From contig NZ_CP096563.1 in the NCBI RefSeq assembly GCF_023221595.1, positions 3,801,501-3,865,500 of the forward strand: a stretch of DNA of 64,000 nucleotides, given 5' to 3'. Both the position numbers and the translations under genes were made by a program. This stretch comes from Rhodococcus qingshengii JCM 15477 (GTDB lineage: Bacteria > Actinomycetota > Actinomycetes > Mycobacteriales > Mycobacteriaceae). The notes under the pieces were generated by a model. That model did not search any database. It saw only the letters and a program-made list of their open reading frames with translations, and was not told where the DNA came from. Positions 1-9,900 of this stretch are shown here, one piece after another; the first letter of the stretch is position 1, and each line of letters opens with the position of its first letter.

Positions 1-591
1 TCTCGAGGACGGGCAAGCCTGTTCATCTCATTGATCCTCTGCATCGGTCGTCGATCAGAGCAGACTGTTCTGCAGTGACGGCGTAATGATCGGGCAGGGC
101 TTCACACAGAGCTGCAGGTATTCGTGGTGGTCATCGTGGAGGGATCCGATCCGGGCATTGGTGGGGTCACCTCGACGAGCTCATCCACCGTTGAAGCGAC
201 AGGACGACGACGGCGATGACCGGTCACGGATGACCGAACGGGCAGACGGAGCGAGGTCCATCGACGGCGGAAGTCCAGGCGGTTCAACGGTGGGACGCAT
301 CGATGTTCGGAGCGGGTACCGATCCGGGCAGCGAAGGCACATCGGAGCGGCAGCTTCGGTGGGCCTGAGGGCAGAGCCCAGCACGCAGTGCTGGGCGATA
401 TGAGTATGTGGAGAAGAGAGTGTCTAAGCTCGAACAGCGTTTCGGGGGCGAAAAGATATCTTTCGCTCGATTTAACGGTAGTTTTTCGGCGCAGTCGGAT
501 CGAATATGCTGCATGAGTTAACTTTTCGCCGTTTTTGACCGAATGAATCCACGGCAGGATCCCGGCTTGCCGTCTCGGACAGACTCATACT
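1..591. other. Left-edge region without a supported gene
   Basis: Several overlapping open frames exist on both strands, but none has a convincing ribosome binding site, domain or plausible composition. The part from about 400 to 540 is noticeably AT-richer than its flanks and has runs of T. It lies downstream of the large conjugation-type gene on the minus strand and may hold a promoter for something further left, but nothing definite is visible. Confidence 0.4.
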
Positions 592-644
592 TGACAGGTA
601 TCCCCCGATATTCTGACTGGCCGAGTATCGGGGGATCCCTGTCA
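592..644 (-). terminator. Long hairpin downstream of the conjugation-type gene
   Basis: Arms 592-610 and 626-644 are complementary over 19 bp with a single mismatch, around a 15-nt loop. The hairpin begins 23 nt beyond the stop codon of the minus-strand gene ending at 667, so a terminator or mRNA 3' stabiliser is the simplest reading. No strong U-tract follows on the minus strand, so a purely intrinsic terminator is not certain. Confidence 0.6.
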
Positions 645-666
645 GAGAACGACAGCTGCGGTGAGA

Positions 667-3600
667 CTAGCGGCTGCGCGAGGAGTGCCTTTCGATCTCC
701 GCGGTATAGGCCCTCACAAGGTCACTGCTCGCTTCGTGTGAGTCGCTCACTGATCTGGTCATCTCGGCAGTCGCGTCCGCTATCTGACCTGCGAAAGCCT
801 GTTGATCTGCCGACACACGTTCATGCGACTCCCCGATCAGTCGATTCGTCTCAGCCTGAGCATTTCCCAAGCTACGAGCTGTCCCGCTGACCGACTCCAT
901 ACCCTCGGTCAGACTTCGTTGAGTCTCCTCGATGATCCGTGCGACATCTGCCATCGCATTCGACTGTGCTGCTAGCTCCCGGCCCACTACATTGCGGTCG
1001 GCAAAGAGATCATTCAGATTCAGATTGCTCGGATCGAACGTCTCTGACATGGCCCTACTCGCGGATCGGAGTTCCGCCATAGCGTCCGCCTGGGTCGCCA
1101 ACATAGTGGTGATCTCAGGTGACATGATCGCGACTGAACCGTCCCGTTCGAGGGGTGCGGAAGTAGTCCGACCGCTACTACTTGCCGCCAACTCCTCCAC
1201 GCGAAGTGCGTCGTTGACCTCATCGGGTGCAAGTCGGCTCTCGCCTTTCGCGGAACTTGCGCCTGTCCGTTTTGCAACCTTGCTGTCGCTGTCCGACGGG
1301 TCCACCGAAGGAAGCCCGGCCGAGGCTTTGGATTCGGCTGATAGGTCGGGCCGGTCCACCATCGAGTCGACCAGATCGTCCTTCCTGCTCCGCGCCTCGC
1401 CGTCCGTCGACCCGCGCAGTGGAGACTCCACGCCGGTTGCGAGGTAGCGAAGGCCATCTCTCGCCGACGCAAGCCCTAACGCGACTTTGGGTTTGCTCTC
1501 CGTGTACTTCCCCTTGGTCCAGCCCGCTCCGTTCGCGAGACCGGCGACCCCGTTGAGGAGAGGATTCGCGTATCCGTTTTCCAAAGCCTTGGCATTCCAC
1601 TTCGTCGCAGACTGACTTGTCTTGGAACCCGCCATCAGGTTGGACATGTCGTCGTTCTTGTGGTCATCCTGGCCTGCAAGTTTGTCCTCGTCAGTCGTGA
1701 CATTCCTGGTGCCATCCGAACCAGTGCCGCCCCAGAAACTCGCATCGAACAGCGAATGTGTGGGAAGTCCCATTGCACCGAGTATCGGCGATCCTGCAGC
1801 ACCACCGATCTTGATCGCAGTCGATTTGAAGTCACCGATGTCCATCTGGGCGAAACGACTCAGCCCCGACTTCATGACGAAGAAGACCGCGATACAGGCA
1901 AATCCTGAAAGGATCGCTCCTGCTTCGGTATCCAAGCTTCTCACCGGCAAGAGTGCTGTAACGAACCGAAGCGCTGCGAACAGAATCTCGAATGCAATCC
2001 CGACCATGTAGACCACAAGCAGCGACGACAGGAATGTCTTCGCCAGTGTCATGAAGATGTGCTTCATCCTCGCGCCAGGAAAGACCAGCAATACTGGAAT
2101 GAGCGGCAGCACCAGCAGGATCAGTACTCCGATCAGTTGTGCTATCGCCACTCCAGCCACCAATGACACGAAGTAGCGTGCGAGAAATGCAAGAAGAACC
2201 AAGCTGGTCAGCCCCAAGACGAGTACGTTGCCGGAACTGCCACCGATCACTTTCTGGTACGTGATGTTCGCTTCAGGGGCGGAATCGAACTGCTGATCTG
2301 CCGCCGACTTGTTCATGCCCCAGACATTCCCGACTATCGGAAGGCTGAGCGACGCGTCCCCGTTGTAGTTCCAGTAGTTCCAGGTGTTCGAGGCTTCATA
2401 GTTGGGCCCGAAACCTTGCGACCAGATCTGCGTGTCGTCCTTCTCGCTCCCACCGACGCCACACACCGAGGCATCCGTGATCTTGTCGTTCGGGTCAAAC
2501 TTGTCGACCGAGCCGCGACCGGCATTCAACCATTCCTTGTTCAGGCTCACCGGTCCGGCTATCTCATTCCAGACGCACGCGGCGAAGTAGAACACACTCA
2601 TCGTTGATCCGTTGACATTGTCCTTCCGCTCGGTCTTCTCCGCATAATAGGACGGACCAAAGATTCTCTCTGCGACTGACTTTGACTGACCGTCGATCCA
2701 ATCACCGTCGGCATCAACAAGATGACCATTCGATACCGGGACATTCCTGGAGCCGGTGTCCTTGTTCGTTGCGACGACACTTGGATCGATCACCTTCTCC
2801 GGATCGCCCCCTATGACGCCGAGTCCCCCGGTGCCGATCAGTTCGCTGTACAGTCCCGCCACTCGAGCAATCAGGATCTGATCGCCGGTAGCAGAGCCCG
2901 CTTGGTTCTCCGCGAATCGGCACCATGCGTTACTCGCGCCCACGTTCGTGCCGAGAGCCGCAGACTGGTAGTTGTAGAAGTACAGCTGCTTGACCAGGTT
3001 GTCGAACGAAACCATGATCCTGGCCCTTCCTCCGGCAGCTTGGCCTGCAGCTGTGTTCAAGTAGATCGCATGCATACCGTCGATGTACCTGTCACACGCG
3101 GATCCATCTTGGTCTGTCGGATTCACGCTGCTGTCAACGGCATTCGTCACCGTGTTGACGGCAGAACTGAGCCAACCCATCCCCCAACCCGCCAATTTGT
3201 TAATGCCGACGACGAGCCATCCGGGCGACAGCCCCGCCCAATCAGACGGATCCATTGAACCTTCCTCGGCGGTCAAGACTGTCGAAGAGGCCTCGGATTG
3301 GGCGACCGGAGCCGTGCCGGATCCAGGAATGCTGGGGTCGTAGTGGTTCTTCGTCGACTGAAAGGCCATCCCGATGAACAGGGACAGAATGACCACGACC
3401 GTGCCCAAGTCCTTCCACGCTAGCCGGGTTGACTCCCCTTTCAATCTGGCTGGAACGTACTTGCACAGGAAAAGCGCGCCCGCGAACATGAGAATTGTCC
3501 AGACCAGGTCCGACGAACCTCCGCCCAAACCAAACGCACCGAAAGCGGCCTTCCCAACAACCCCGTCCACGAAATAGATTGCTTTTGACATCAGATCGAT

Positions 3601-4086
3601 CGAAAGACTCACCGTAAGCATGAATCCCAGCACATAGGCGATCAGCGCTGCTCCAGACAGGAGGAGTTTTGCGATACCGCTGATCATCGCCGACGGGATC
3701 TGCGCCATCGAGGAGAATGACTGATCTGGGCTCGGAACCTCGGTCGCACTCCTCCATCGCTCGAACACCATGTACCGATTCGCCTGGAAAAGGTTTCCGG
3801 CCTCGAGCATCACGGTTCGATATTCGGACGGCGGTCGGATTGTGGAATCCGCCTCGACCACGTCCGAGGATTGGGCCAATACGCTGGCGGACGCTTGAAC
3901 AGTCTCCGACGCAGCCGTTGCCGGCCCACTCGCCGCGAAGATAACTGCGCAGATCAATGCGAGGAGTAAGGCTCTCGTTGACCATCGGGTACTTCTGACG
4001 GCTCTGAACGATCGTCGAAGCATCCCTCTCAATCGTGACGGTGCCGGATTCTCCTCGTCGGCCTTGTCTTTCACTTCTCGATTCAT
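667..4086 (-). CDS. Conjugative-transfer polytopic membrane protein (TrbL/VirB6-like)
   Basis: This predicted 1139-aa protein starts with a basic stretch and a hydrophobic segment ending in a small-residue cleavage-like site at about residues 35-58. A large extracytoplasmic region follows. There are membrane clusters near residues 110-230 and again at about 610-760. The last 200 residues are hydrophilic, alanine/serine-rich and heptad-like, probably coiled coil. This layout resembles the actinobacterial channel component of type IV secretion used in conjugation; that role is inferred from architecture and length, not from a motif. The ATG at 4086 is chosen because a GAGG-like site precedes it and it puts the signal segment near the N-terminus; the frame stays open to 4239. 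It is the strongest hint that the left side belongs to a conjugative plasmid or ICE. Confidence 0.6.
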   Translation of the reverse strand: MNREVKDKADEENPAPSRLRGMLRRSFRAVRSTRWSTRALLLALICAVIFAASGPATAASETVQASASVLAQSSDVVEADSTIRPPSEYRTVMLEAGNLFQANRYMVFERWRSATEVPSPDQSFSSMAQIPSAMISGIAKLLLSGAALIAYVLGFMLTVSLSIDLMSKAIYFVDGVVGKAAFGAFGLGGGSSDLVWTILMFAGALFLCKYVPARLKGESTRLAWKDLGTVVVILSLFIGMAFQSTKNHYDPSIPGSGTAPVAQSEASSTVLTAEEGSMDPSDWAGLSPGWLVVGINKLAGWGMGWLSSAVNTVTNAVDSSVNPTDQDGSACDRYIDGMHAIYLNTAAGQAAGGRARIMVSFDNLVKQLYFYNYQSAALGTNVGASNAWCRFAENQAGSATGDQILIARVAGLYSELIGTGGLGVIGGDPEKVIDPSVVATNKDTGSRNVPVSNGHLVDADGDWIDGQSKSVAERIFGPSYYAEKTERKDNVNGSTMSVFYFAACVWNEIAGPVSLNKEWLNAGRGSVDKFDPNDKITDASVCGVGGSEKDDTQIWSQGFGPNYEASNTWNYWNYNGDASLSLPIVGNVWGMNKSAADQQFDSAPEANITYQKVIGGSSGNVLVLGLTSLVLLAFLARYFVSLVAGVAIAQLIGVLILLVLPLIPVLLVFPGARMKHIFMTLAKTFLSSLLVVYMVGIAFEILFAALRFVTALLPVRSLDTEAGAILSGFACIAVFFVMKSGLSRFAQMDIGDFKSTAIKIGGAAGSPILGAMGLPTHSLFDASFWGGTGSDGTRNVTTDEDKLAGQDDHKNDDMSNLMAGSKTSQSATKWNAKALENGYANPLLNGVAGLANGAGWTKGKYTESKPKVALGLASARDGLRYLATGVESPLRGSTDGEARSRKDDLVDSMVDRPDLSAESKASAGLPSVDPSDSDSKVAKRTGASSAKGESRLAPDEVNDALRVEELAASSSGRTTSAPLERDGSVAIMSPEITTMLATQADAMAELRSASRAMSETFDPSNLNLNDLFADRNVVGRELAAQSNAMADVARIIEETQRSLTEGMESVSGTARSLGNAQAETNRLIGESHERVSADQQAFAGQIADATAEMTRSVSDSHEASSDLVRAYTAEIERHSSRSR

Positions 4087-4429
4087 TGGCCTCGACCGTT
4101 CAGTAGTGGATTTCTGGGCGCAATACATTTCGATCACGGCGGCGCATTGAAGCGGTTGCCTGCACTCTGGTTCGGCAAGGTGAGGCTTTCTTCGCGAGGC
4201 CTGCCGCAAAACTCCTGAGCTCCGGTTGACCCGACCCAATCCGACACATATTGCTCGATCTTCTCGAATTAGAAAGTAGCCCTTTACATTTCCACTAATC
4301 GTGAAGGATAGCCCTTCTGATGCAGCTCAACTCTGCAGCGCAGCCCAGACAGGGAACTCGGTTCTAACATCAAGACAGAATCGAAAATGTCTGCTCAACA
4401 ATCGGATTGAAATCCGTGAAGGAGAACTG

Positions 4430-4849
4430 GTGCGCACCACAAAACGATCGGACCCGAAACGCCATCGCCGCTACGGTGCAGCCTGCGCTTCCGCGCTGAT
4501 AGCGTTTGCGACTGGATGCGGAGCTGACGACGGCGAAGATCTCAAGGCGGAGCTTCTGTCAGTACAGCGAGGCTTTCATGCTTCACTGCTCGCGCCGGAT
4601 CGCTCTTCAATGCCGCAGTTCGCCTGTCAGGAATTCCTTTCCGTGGCAGGAGGACCGAGCACCTACAGCCCCGCAGACATATTGGAGTTCACGAACGTCG
4701 TCAGAGATGACACCGCGACAGCTCGGGCGGACATGAGATGGCAGACCAAGTCCAGCAGATCCCCGTACCAGTCACGGGTGTACTTCACCAAGGAGGACGG
4801 AGCTTGGAAATGGTGCGGGAGAACGGGTGACCAGCCATGGATGCCGTGA
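4430..4849 (+). CDS. Small secreted lipoprotein, function unknown
   Basis: The GTG at 4430 has a strong site (GAAGGAG, 5-6 nt upstream) and gives 139 aa. The N-terminus is Arg/Lys-rich, then an Ala-rich hydrophobic stretch ends in a lipobox (FATGC) near residue 30, so the mature protein is probably a membrane-anchored lipoprotein. The mature domain of about 110 residues has two further Cys and ends in an aromatic-rich segment typical of SnoaL/NTF2-like extracytoplasmic domains of transfer systems, though that fold is only a guess. It is divergent from the large membrane gene at 667-4086, and the roughly 340 nt between the starts should hold both promoters. An upstream in-frame ATG at 4301 is unlikely because it would bury the signal peptide. 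Confidence 0.7.
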   Translation: MRTTKRSDPKRHRRYGAACASALIAFATGCGADDGEDLKAELLSVQRGFHASLLAPDRSSMPQFACQEFLSVAGGPSTYSPADILEFTNVVRDDTATARADMRWQTKSSRSPYQSRVYFTKEDGAWKWCGRTGDQPWMP

Positions 4850-4963
4850 GATCAGCCTCCACATTTGATGCCCCGTTCGGTCCTTCGGCTGACACTTCCG
4901 AAAGGGGACATGTGACTGATCTGTCCCACCGTGCGGTGATCGTCGACATCAAGTTCATGTCTG

Positions 4964-5614
4964 TCACCACTCCGGCAGACGATGCTGCCACGGATGACCC
5001 GGAGGGAGCCCGACCCGCTCACTCGCAGCGAGATCCCTCATATAGGTCGGCAGCAGGATCGGCGCTTCATCCGCGGGCATCGTCATTCGTTCCCACTGAT
5101 CCTCGTAGTCTTCAAACACCCACGAATACGTACGCGCAGCGCTGGGCTTGGTCGTCCTAGCCCCCGGCTCGGCAGTCGGGTCGGTGAGCCAGTCCCGGTA
5201 CGCAATCCACGCACCGGCCGCGGCATGGTCTCTCGGCACGACAAAGGTGCGAGGGGTACCGAATGGATTCTCCGGCAGGACAACCAGCAGGTACCACTCC
5301 TGCGGTGACATCGCCGGCAGCAATCCCTTCTCACCGAAGTACCAGGAAGGGTTCGTACTGAACGAGGCCGCCTTGACCTGCGCGGACACCATCGCTCCAG
5401 ATTCCATATATACCGCAAGGACATCCGTTCGAGCGACTCCGTCCCTCGTCAGCGAAGCTGCCCAGCCGAGCCCAGCCAGGACGGTGCAGGCCCAGTGCTC
5501 CCCTACCGATTTGGTGAGCTTCTTATCGCGGGACGTCCTTGTGCCTGACACTGCTACCGGCGATGCGGCTAGTGGGAACAGCACAAGTTCCGGAGCGGAC
5601 AGATCGATCGTCAC
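4964..5614 (-). CDS. PD-(D/E)XK nuclease-like protein
   Basis: This 216-aa soluble protein has the order expected of a restriction-endonuclease-like core. A helix carries a Glu (GEHWACTVLAGLGW, about residues 38-51), then a strand with Asp (RTDVLAV, about 62-68), then a strand ending QVKAAS (about 78-83), matching E...D...(E/Q)xK. The remainder is Trp- and Pro-rich and ends at a plain stop. No methylase or partner lies beside it, so a classical restriction system is not supported. It could be an orphan nuclease of the mobile element, for DNA processing or defence, or a DUF4365-type protein. The start at 5614 has no clear Shine-Dalgarno sequence, so it is uncertain. Confidence 0.55.
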   Translation of the reverse strand: MTIDLSAPELVLFPLAASPVAVSGTRTSRDKKLTKSVGEHWACTVLAGLGWAASLTRDGVARTDVLAVYMESGAMVSAQVKAASFSTNPSWYFGEKGLLPAMSPQEWYLLVVLPENPFGTPRTFVVPRDHAAAGAWIAYRDWLTDPTAEPGARTTKPSAARTYSWVFEDYEDQWERMTMPADEAPILLPTYMRDLAASERVGLPPGHPWQHRLPEW

Positions 5615-5869
5615 GAGGACCTCCAGACGGAAGCTGAACAGTATCGCGTGGAACCTAAGTCAGAGCTCCGACAGAAACGGCAAGAGTGAAAGGTGCTGAA
5701 TGCGAGCAAGGTCCGACCGGTATTTGGACAGTGATAGATCTTCCCTGATTACGCCGCTCCTCTGTCATCGCCACAGTGTCATCCGTTCGAATGAATCTCC
5801 GCTGACAATGCGCCACCTCGACGCGTACTGGTGTAGAAATTGACCCAAATCTGTCTAGCGAGGAGTGGA

Positions 5870-7960
5870 ATGACACGAATGCGCACGTTCGCCACTGCAC
5901 TTATAGCGGTTGCAGCGCTAACGCTCGCCACTCACCAAGCAGGCGTCAGCGCGGCGGATCCGTTCGGGTCTGCCGGCTCCTCAGGATCCTCGGATAGTTC
6001 AACTTCGTCACAACCTACGACTACGCCGCCGGTCACTACCACCCCATCAGGTCCCGATCACTGGGTATTGGATCAGATCACTGCCTCGGTCAGAAACGGA
6101 TCTAGCCAAATCGTGCCGATGGGATTCATCTCAGGAACAGACGGATCTCGCACGATCGAGGCGTCAGTCTCGGGGACTCTCAGCACTGTCGCCACGATTC
6201 GACTAGATCAGAATCCACCCTTCATCGAAGGCCGTTACTTCATCCCACTTGAAGTGACCCTGCCAACTGACGCGGAGGAAAAGTATGAGGGAACCGTTCA
6301 GCTGTCCAGCGAGTCGGCCGCGCTGGGAAACCCCATCAGGGTAACTATCACAACGGAATTCGTGACCGCCGACCATATCCCGGTCGGCATCTCCACCGCC
6401 CCAGTCGATCGAATAGTGACGAACGACAACTTTGAAGTGGTGTCCGACGAAGTGCTTGTGATGGTGGAGCCCGGCGCTGCCGCGGGCACCACCATCCGCC
6501 AGATCGCAGCGTCCACATCTTCGGTGATCTTCGGTTCGTCCGAGGAGATTGGTCTGTATCAATTGCGGTTTGAGGGGAGATCGAGCGCCGATATAGATTC
6601 GATGGTGGAGTCCATCGCTGCAATCCCGGGCGTTGTCAACACCGCACACAACTTCGCCCCAGCTGCAGAGTTCGCCGAGACCGACGATCAATATTTGCAG
6701 GAGTGGCACACCGAGAATCGGGCAAACTGGGGACTGCGGAAAATTGAGGCACGAGATGCATGGAATGTCACCACCGGTTCATCAAACGTCACAGTCGGTG
6801 TGATCGATCAATTCCCCGTCGACGGAGAACATGAAGATCTGAAGTCGAACATGCGTCGAAACGGCCCGTACTACGACGCACCTCAGAGCCATGCCACCCA
6901 GACTGCAGGAATTGCTTGCGCTGTGGGAAACAACGGTAAGGGCATCTCTGGCGTGTCCCAGATTTGCGATCTCAGGTCATACACTGCGAAGTACTTCGCA
7001 AATCTACTCAGCGAAATGCGTTCTGCCAGTACACAAGCTCGAGTCGTCAACATAAGCCTCGGATTCGGAGAGAAAACTCTGAATACCTGTCTGGGTGTCA
7101 GCTCAAGCGGCCGAAAGCTCGACGAGATGAAGCGACAACTGCTCGCAGTGGTCAACTTCAGTCCGAACACACTCTGGGTGGCGGCCGCGGGCAACTTCTG
7201 CGCCGACGCGAACCTCTCCTATCCCGGAGCGCTCGGAGCACTATCAGACAGAGTAATCACTGTCGGAGCGACCACACGAGACGACGAGTGGGCCCCTAAA
7301 TCGGCATACGGGGGCGCGGTCAATGTTGTCGCGCCTGGCGGGGTACAAGACAGTGGAATTACGACGACGAATGTTGATTGCTTGTTTTTCTGCGTCAGAA
7401 ACTACACACAAGCATCCGGTACTTCCATGGCTGCTCCGTTCGTGACAGGTACCGCAGCACTCGGATTCAGCGGAAATACCAGTGTTACGCCGCGCCAAAT
7501 GAAGTACTGCTTGGAACAAGGCGCCCGATCCGGAGGGAAATACGTCACCCGCCCGGGCGACGGCAGCTCTCGCAAGTACTACATCATCGATGCCCACGAA
7601 ACTCTGAATTGCGTCAGGTCGGGGACACCCAATTGGACCTCATGCGAAAGAAAAGGGAGCGGAAATAGCAGGACAGCGATCCTCAGATGGGAAACAATTC
7701 AAGCTGAACTGACTGGCTACAGGGTGAAAGTAATCCGCGATACCGATGGATGGACCGAACGAACCGTGGACTTACCAAGCCCCGGCAACGGAGGCAGATC
7801 TGAAATAGATCTTCGAATTTCAGTACAGGGCGACTACACAGTCCGCGTATACGGCTTGATCTCCGGCCAGGAATCCACGAACTGGGCGGGCCAGCGGTTG
7901 CAGGCGGCGTCCGCAACGGGTACCGCTTGTATGGGCTCGGTCGCGTCGGTGCACTTCTGA
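5870..7960 (+). CDS. Secreted subtilisin-like serine protease (S8 family)
   Basis: The ATG at 5870, preceded by GCGAGGAG, gives 696 aa with a typical signal peptide (Arg-rich start, Ala/Leu core, Ala-X-Ala near residue 27). A Ser/Thr/Pro-rich linker and a beta-rich prodomain-like part follow. The catalytic domain shows Asp (VIDQ, about residue 313), His (SHATQTAG, about 341) and Ser (GTSMAAP, about 519), the complete S8 triad in order. After the catalytic domain a region of about 110 residues looks like a fibronectin-III-type beta domain. The Asp-His spacing is short and the catalytic domain has extra Cys pairs, suggesting disulfides. Peptidoglycan-crossing or transfer-related processing is possible from context, but the substrate is unknown. 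Confidence 0.85.
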   Translation: MTRMRTFATALIAVAALTLATHQAGVSAADPFGSAGSSGSSDSSTSSQPTTTPPVTTTPSGPDHWVLDQITASVRNGSSQIVPMGFISGTDGSRTIEASVSGTLSTVATIRLDQNPPFIEGRYFIPLEVTLPTDAEEKYEGTVQLSSESAALGNPIRVTITTEFVTADHIPVGISTAPVDRIVTNDNFEVVSDEVLVMVEPGAAAGTTIRQIAASTSSVIFGSSEEIGLYQLRFEGRSSADIDSMVESIAAIPGVVNTAHNFAPAAEFAETDDQYLQEWHTENRANWGLRKIEARDAWNVTTGSSNVTVGVIDQFPVDGEHEDLKSNMRRNGPYYDAPQSHATQTAGIACAVGNNGKGISGVSQICDLRSYTAKYFANLLSEMRSASTQARVVNISLGFGEKTLNTCLGVSSSGRKLDEMKRQLLAVVNFSPNTLWVAAAGNFCADANLSYPGALGALSDRVITVGATTRDDEWAPKSAYGGAVNVVAPGGVQDSGITTTNVDCLFFCVRNYTQASGTSMAAPFVTGTAALGFSGNTSVTPRQMKYCLEQGARSGGKYVTRPGDGSSRKYYIIDAHETLNCVRSGTPNWTSCERKGSGNSRTAILRWETIQAELTGYRVKVIRDTDGWTERTVDLPSPGNGGRSEIDLRISVQGDYTVRVYGLISGQESTNWAGQRLQAASATGTACMGSVASVHF

Positions 7961-7982
7961 TCATGACCTGCGAACTCCGCAC

Positions 7983-8750
7983 CTAGGGGCACCGCACTCC
8001 GACTTCAAACGCCCTCAACACCAGAGCTGACGGAAGACAGACCTCCGCCCCGTCCCTGTAGGTCGCATTGCCCCGAACAACCAGTACCGCGACCTCTTCT
8101 CCATCGACCACTCCAATCAAGGTTGCGATTACCCCGCCCTCGTGGATGTAAAGGAGTTTGCCGTACAGCGTTCGAACATCATCTCTCGGCGGACAGCAAT
8201 GCAACCTCGCCCCGATCATTTCAACCGCGTCAGGATCATCCAGGTGGGGCACGAACAGCAACTTCTCCCGAGGTTCACCCACAGTCAGATCAGATCCAAT
8301 ATCTGTCGACTCCTCATCATCGACCGCAGATTCTGAATCGTCGTCGCCAACTGACCCGCCCTTGTCTGCATCCAGGCTAGGTGGGTCGTCAGGAAGTCGC
8401 ACTCCGAGCTCGGGTGCATACGAAAGCTGATCCCAGCCGATCGTGACGATCGGCCCTTCTTGCGTGGATTCGTTGCCACGCAACACCATGCAGAGAATCA
8501 TTTTGGAAGACTTAACGCCGATCGGCACGACAATCAAGCCTCGTGCTTGGACGTACAAGACCTTGCCGACGGACTGGAGGACTCCCTTCCGTGGCTCTGA
8601 TGGCGAAAGCAATCCATCAGCCTCGACCAACCGGATCAGTTCAGGATCGTCGATATACGGCAGCAATATCGGCGGCGTGCAGCTCACACTTGTCCTCGCC
8701 GCACCGGGAGGAGCCGGTCGAGTCGGATTGTTGGGCACTGAAACCCTCAA
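7983..8750 (-). CDS. Two-lobed protein of internally duplicated unknown domain
   Basis: This 255-aa cytosolic protein is built from two copies of the same roughly 85-residue unit. Copy one is at about residues 28-120 and copy two at about 165-255. Shared landmarks in order are a DDP near the start, GK(L/V)LY, a GxI(V/A) strand, IGV, a VLRGN/VVRGN turn and a terminal ELGVR/EVGVR. An acidic, low-complexity linker separates the lobes. I do not recognise the family. The start is a TTG; a GTG four codons downstream is equally possible. It is tail-to-tail with the protease gene (22 nt between stops) and head-to-tail with the gene at 8821-9282. Confidence 0.6.
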   Translation of the reverse strand: MRVSVPNNPTRPAPPGAARTSVSCTPPILLPYIDDPELIRLVEADGLLSPSEPRKGVLQSVGKVLYVQARGLIVVPIGVKSSKMILCMVLRGNESTQEGPIVTIGWDQLSYAPELGVRLPDDPPSLDADKGGSVGDDDSESAVDDEESTDIGSDLTVGEPREKLLFVPHLDDPDAVEMIGARLHCCPPRDDVRTLYGKLLYIHEGGVIATLIGVVDGEEVAVLVVRGNATYRDGAEVCLPSALVLRAFEVGVRCP

Positions 8751-8820
8751 GAACCTATTCCCCTGTCTTTCAACAACGTCCCGAAAACCCGGTCGAACCT
8801 CAATGGCTCAGCACCAAGGG

Positions 8821-9282
8821 CTAGTCGCCTCGATCCCGCTGCCTCTTCTGTCTGGTGACACGCTTCAACGCCAAGTAGCCCACCCCCACACCGACGGCGA
8901 GGAAGGCGATCACCACGAACCAATTCCTGTCCTGGTATCCGACCACAATGCCTGTGCCCCAAAACAACAGCAGGACGGCGGCGATCTTCAACTTCTCATT
9001 CGGCAGCAGACCCCCACCCTGTGCCTGTCTCGCTGCCTTCGTGGCCGCGGACTGGGCCTGCTTCTTCTGTTTCTGCAGCTGCGACCACTCGATACGCTCT
9101 TGTCGTCGCGCTTCCGATTTCGCAGCGGATGCAGTCCGTCGTTGCGCACGGGCAGCCTGTTGATGCATATCCAGCATCTGTTTGTCCGCCTTGGCGGACT
9201 CCTGCGCTGCACGACGGGTCGCAACAGAGTTGCAGTAGATGCAGGTCGGGTCGTCGAACACTGTGTGGACTCGGCAAGTCAT
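8821..9282 (-). CDS. Zinc-finger/coiled-coil membrane protein
   Basis: The 153-aa product has a CxxC pair near residues 14-17 (CIYC) and a long charged Ala/Gln/Arg-rich helix (about 25-90) predicted as coiled coil. Two membrane helices follow at about residues 98-115 and 120-138, then a basic tail. This suggests a membrane-anchored cytoplasmic rod with a small metal-binding head. Function is unknown. It lies upstream of the duplicated-domain protein on the same strand, about 70 nt apart, and the two may be co-transcribed. Confidence 0.6.
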   Translation of the reverse strand: MTCRVHTVFDDPTCIYCNSVATRRAAQESAKADKQMLDMHQQAARAQRRTASAAKSEARRQERIEWSQLQKQKKQAQSAATKAARQAQGGGLLPNEKLKIAAVLLLFWGTGIVVGYQDRNWFVVIAFLAVGVGVGYLALKRVTRQKRQRDRGD

Positions 9283-9768
9283 CGGCTAACCGTAGAGCAA
9301 TGGCCGGATTGATCTCAACAATAGAGCTGTCGCCATCGTCGACGAAAACCAGTGATGCTTATTTCTAGTACTTTTGGCGGATGAATCGGGATGCACACCT
9401 ATGAACACTCAATCGATCTGAGGCGTCATCTCGTTTCGTTGATCCGAGAACTAGCTACTCAGCAACCATGTAGATTCGCATCAACTTCGTTATGTGGATA
9501 TTCGAACGACTGACATTGGTCCGCCCAGTAGACCCTCGCTTGGACGGGCGCCTCTCGCTCTCGCAGCCAATCATTCAGCTAGGGCCGACGGAGGCGCCAC
9601 CGCTCCAATTCGATCTGGCGAGCTGTGATCGACGCGATTGGCCTGTGAGCGTTCAGATCGAAGCGGGCTAATTCAAATCGCTATCGAAGAGCGAAGATCG
9701 CTACGAGCTTCAGTATCGATCAGCGTCGCAGCTAGGGGGCCGCAACGCGCCCTCCAAGTCGATAGTCG
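9283..9768. other. Intergenic stretch, no gene seen
   Basis: About 490 nt with no open frame that has a credible start, composition or domain. It includes the 5' side of the gene ending at 8821 and should contain its promoter. No strong hairpin or repeat was spotted by eye. Confidence 0.4.
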
Positions 9769-9900
9769 TCAGGCGTTCTCGACCATCATCATTTTCCACT
9801 GACCGGCAGGTAGGCCCCAACTTCCGACGCCAGCCGGAATTCTGTCTGGGACACCCGCGAAAACTTCCCTACGCTTCCCTTTGACCTTGGCGTACCTCCA
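9769..9900 (-). other. Open in-frame extension beyond the small gene's stop
   Basis: Directly after the TGA of the 54-aa frame at 9901-10065, the same frame continues for 43 codons to a second TGA. The residues look protein-like (WRYAKVKGKRREVF near its start, then Gly/Pro/Trp-rich). It has no start codon of its own. It could be the tail of a once-longer protein cut by a nonsense change, or chance. Confidence 0.25.

Noticed and set aside
6203..6709. 168-aa minus-strand frame inside the protease gene
   Set aside because: Shadow of the protease coding sequence; His/Gly-rich composition and no start signal.
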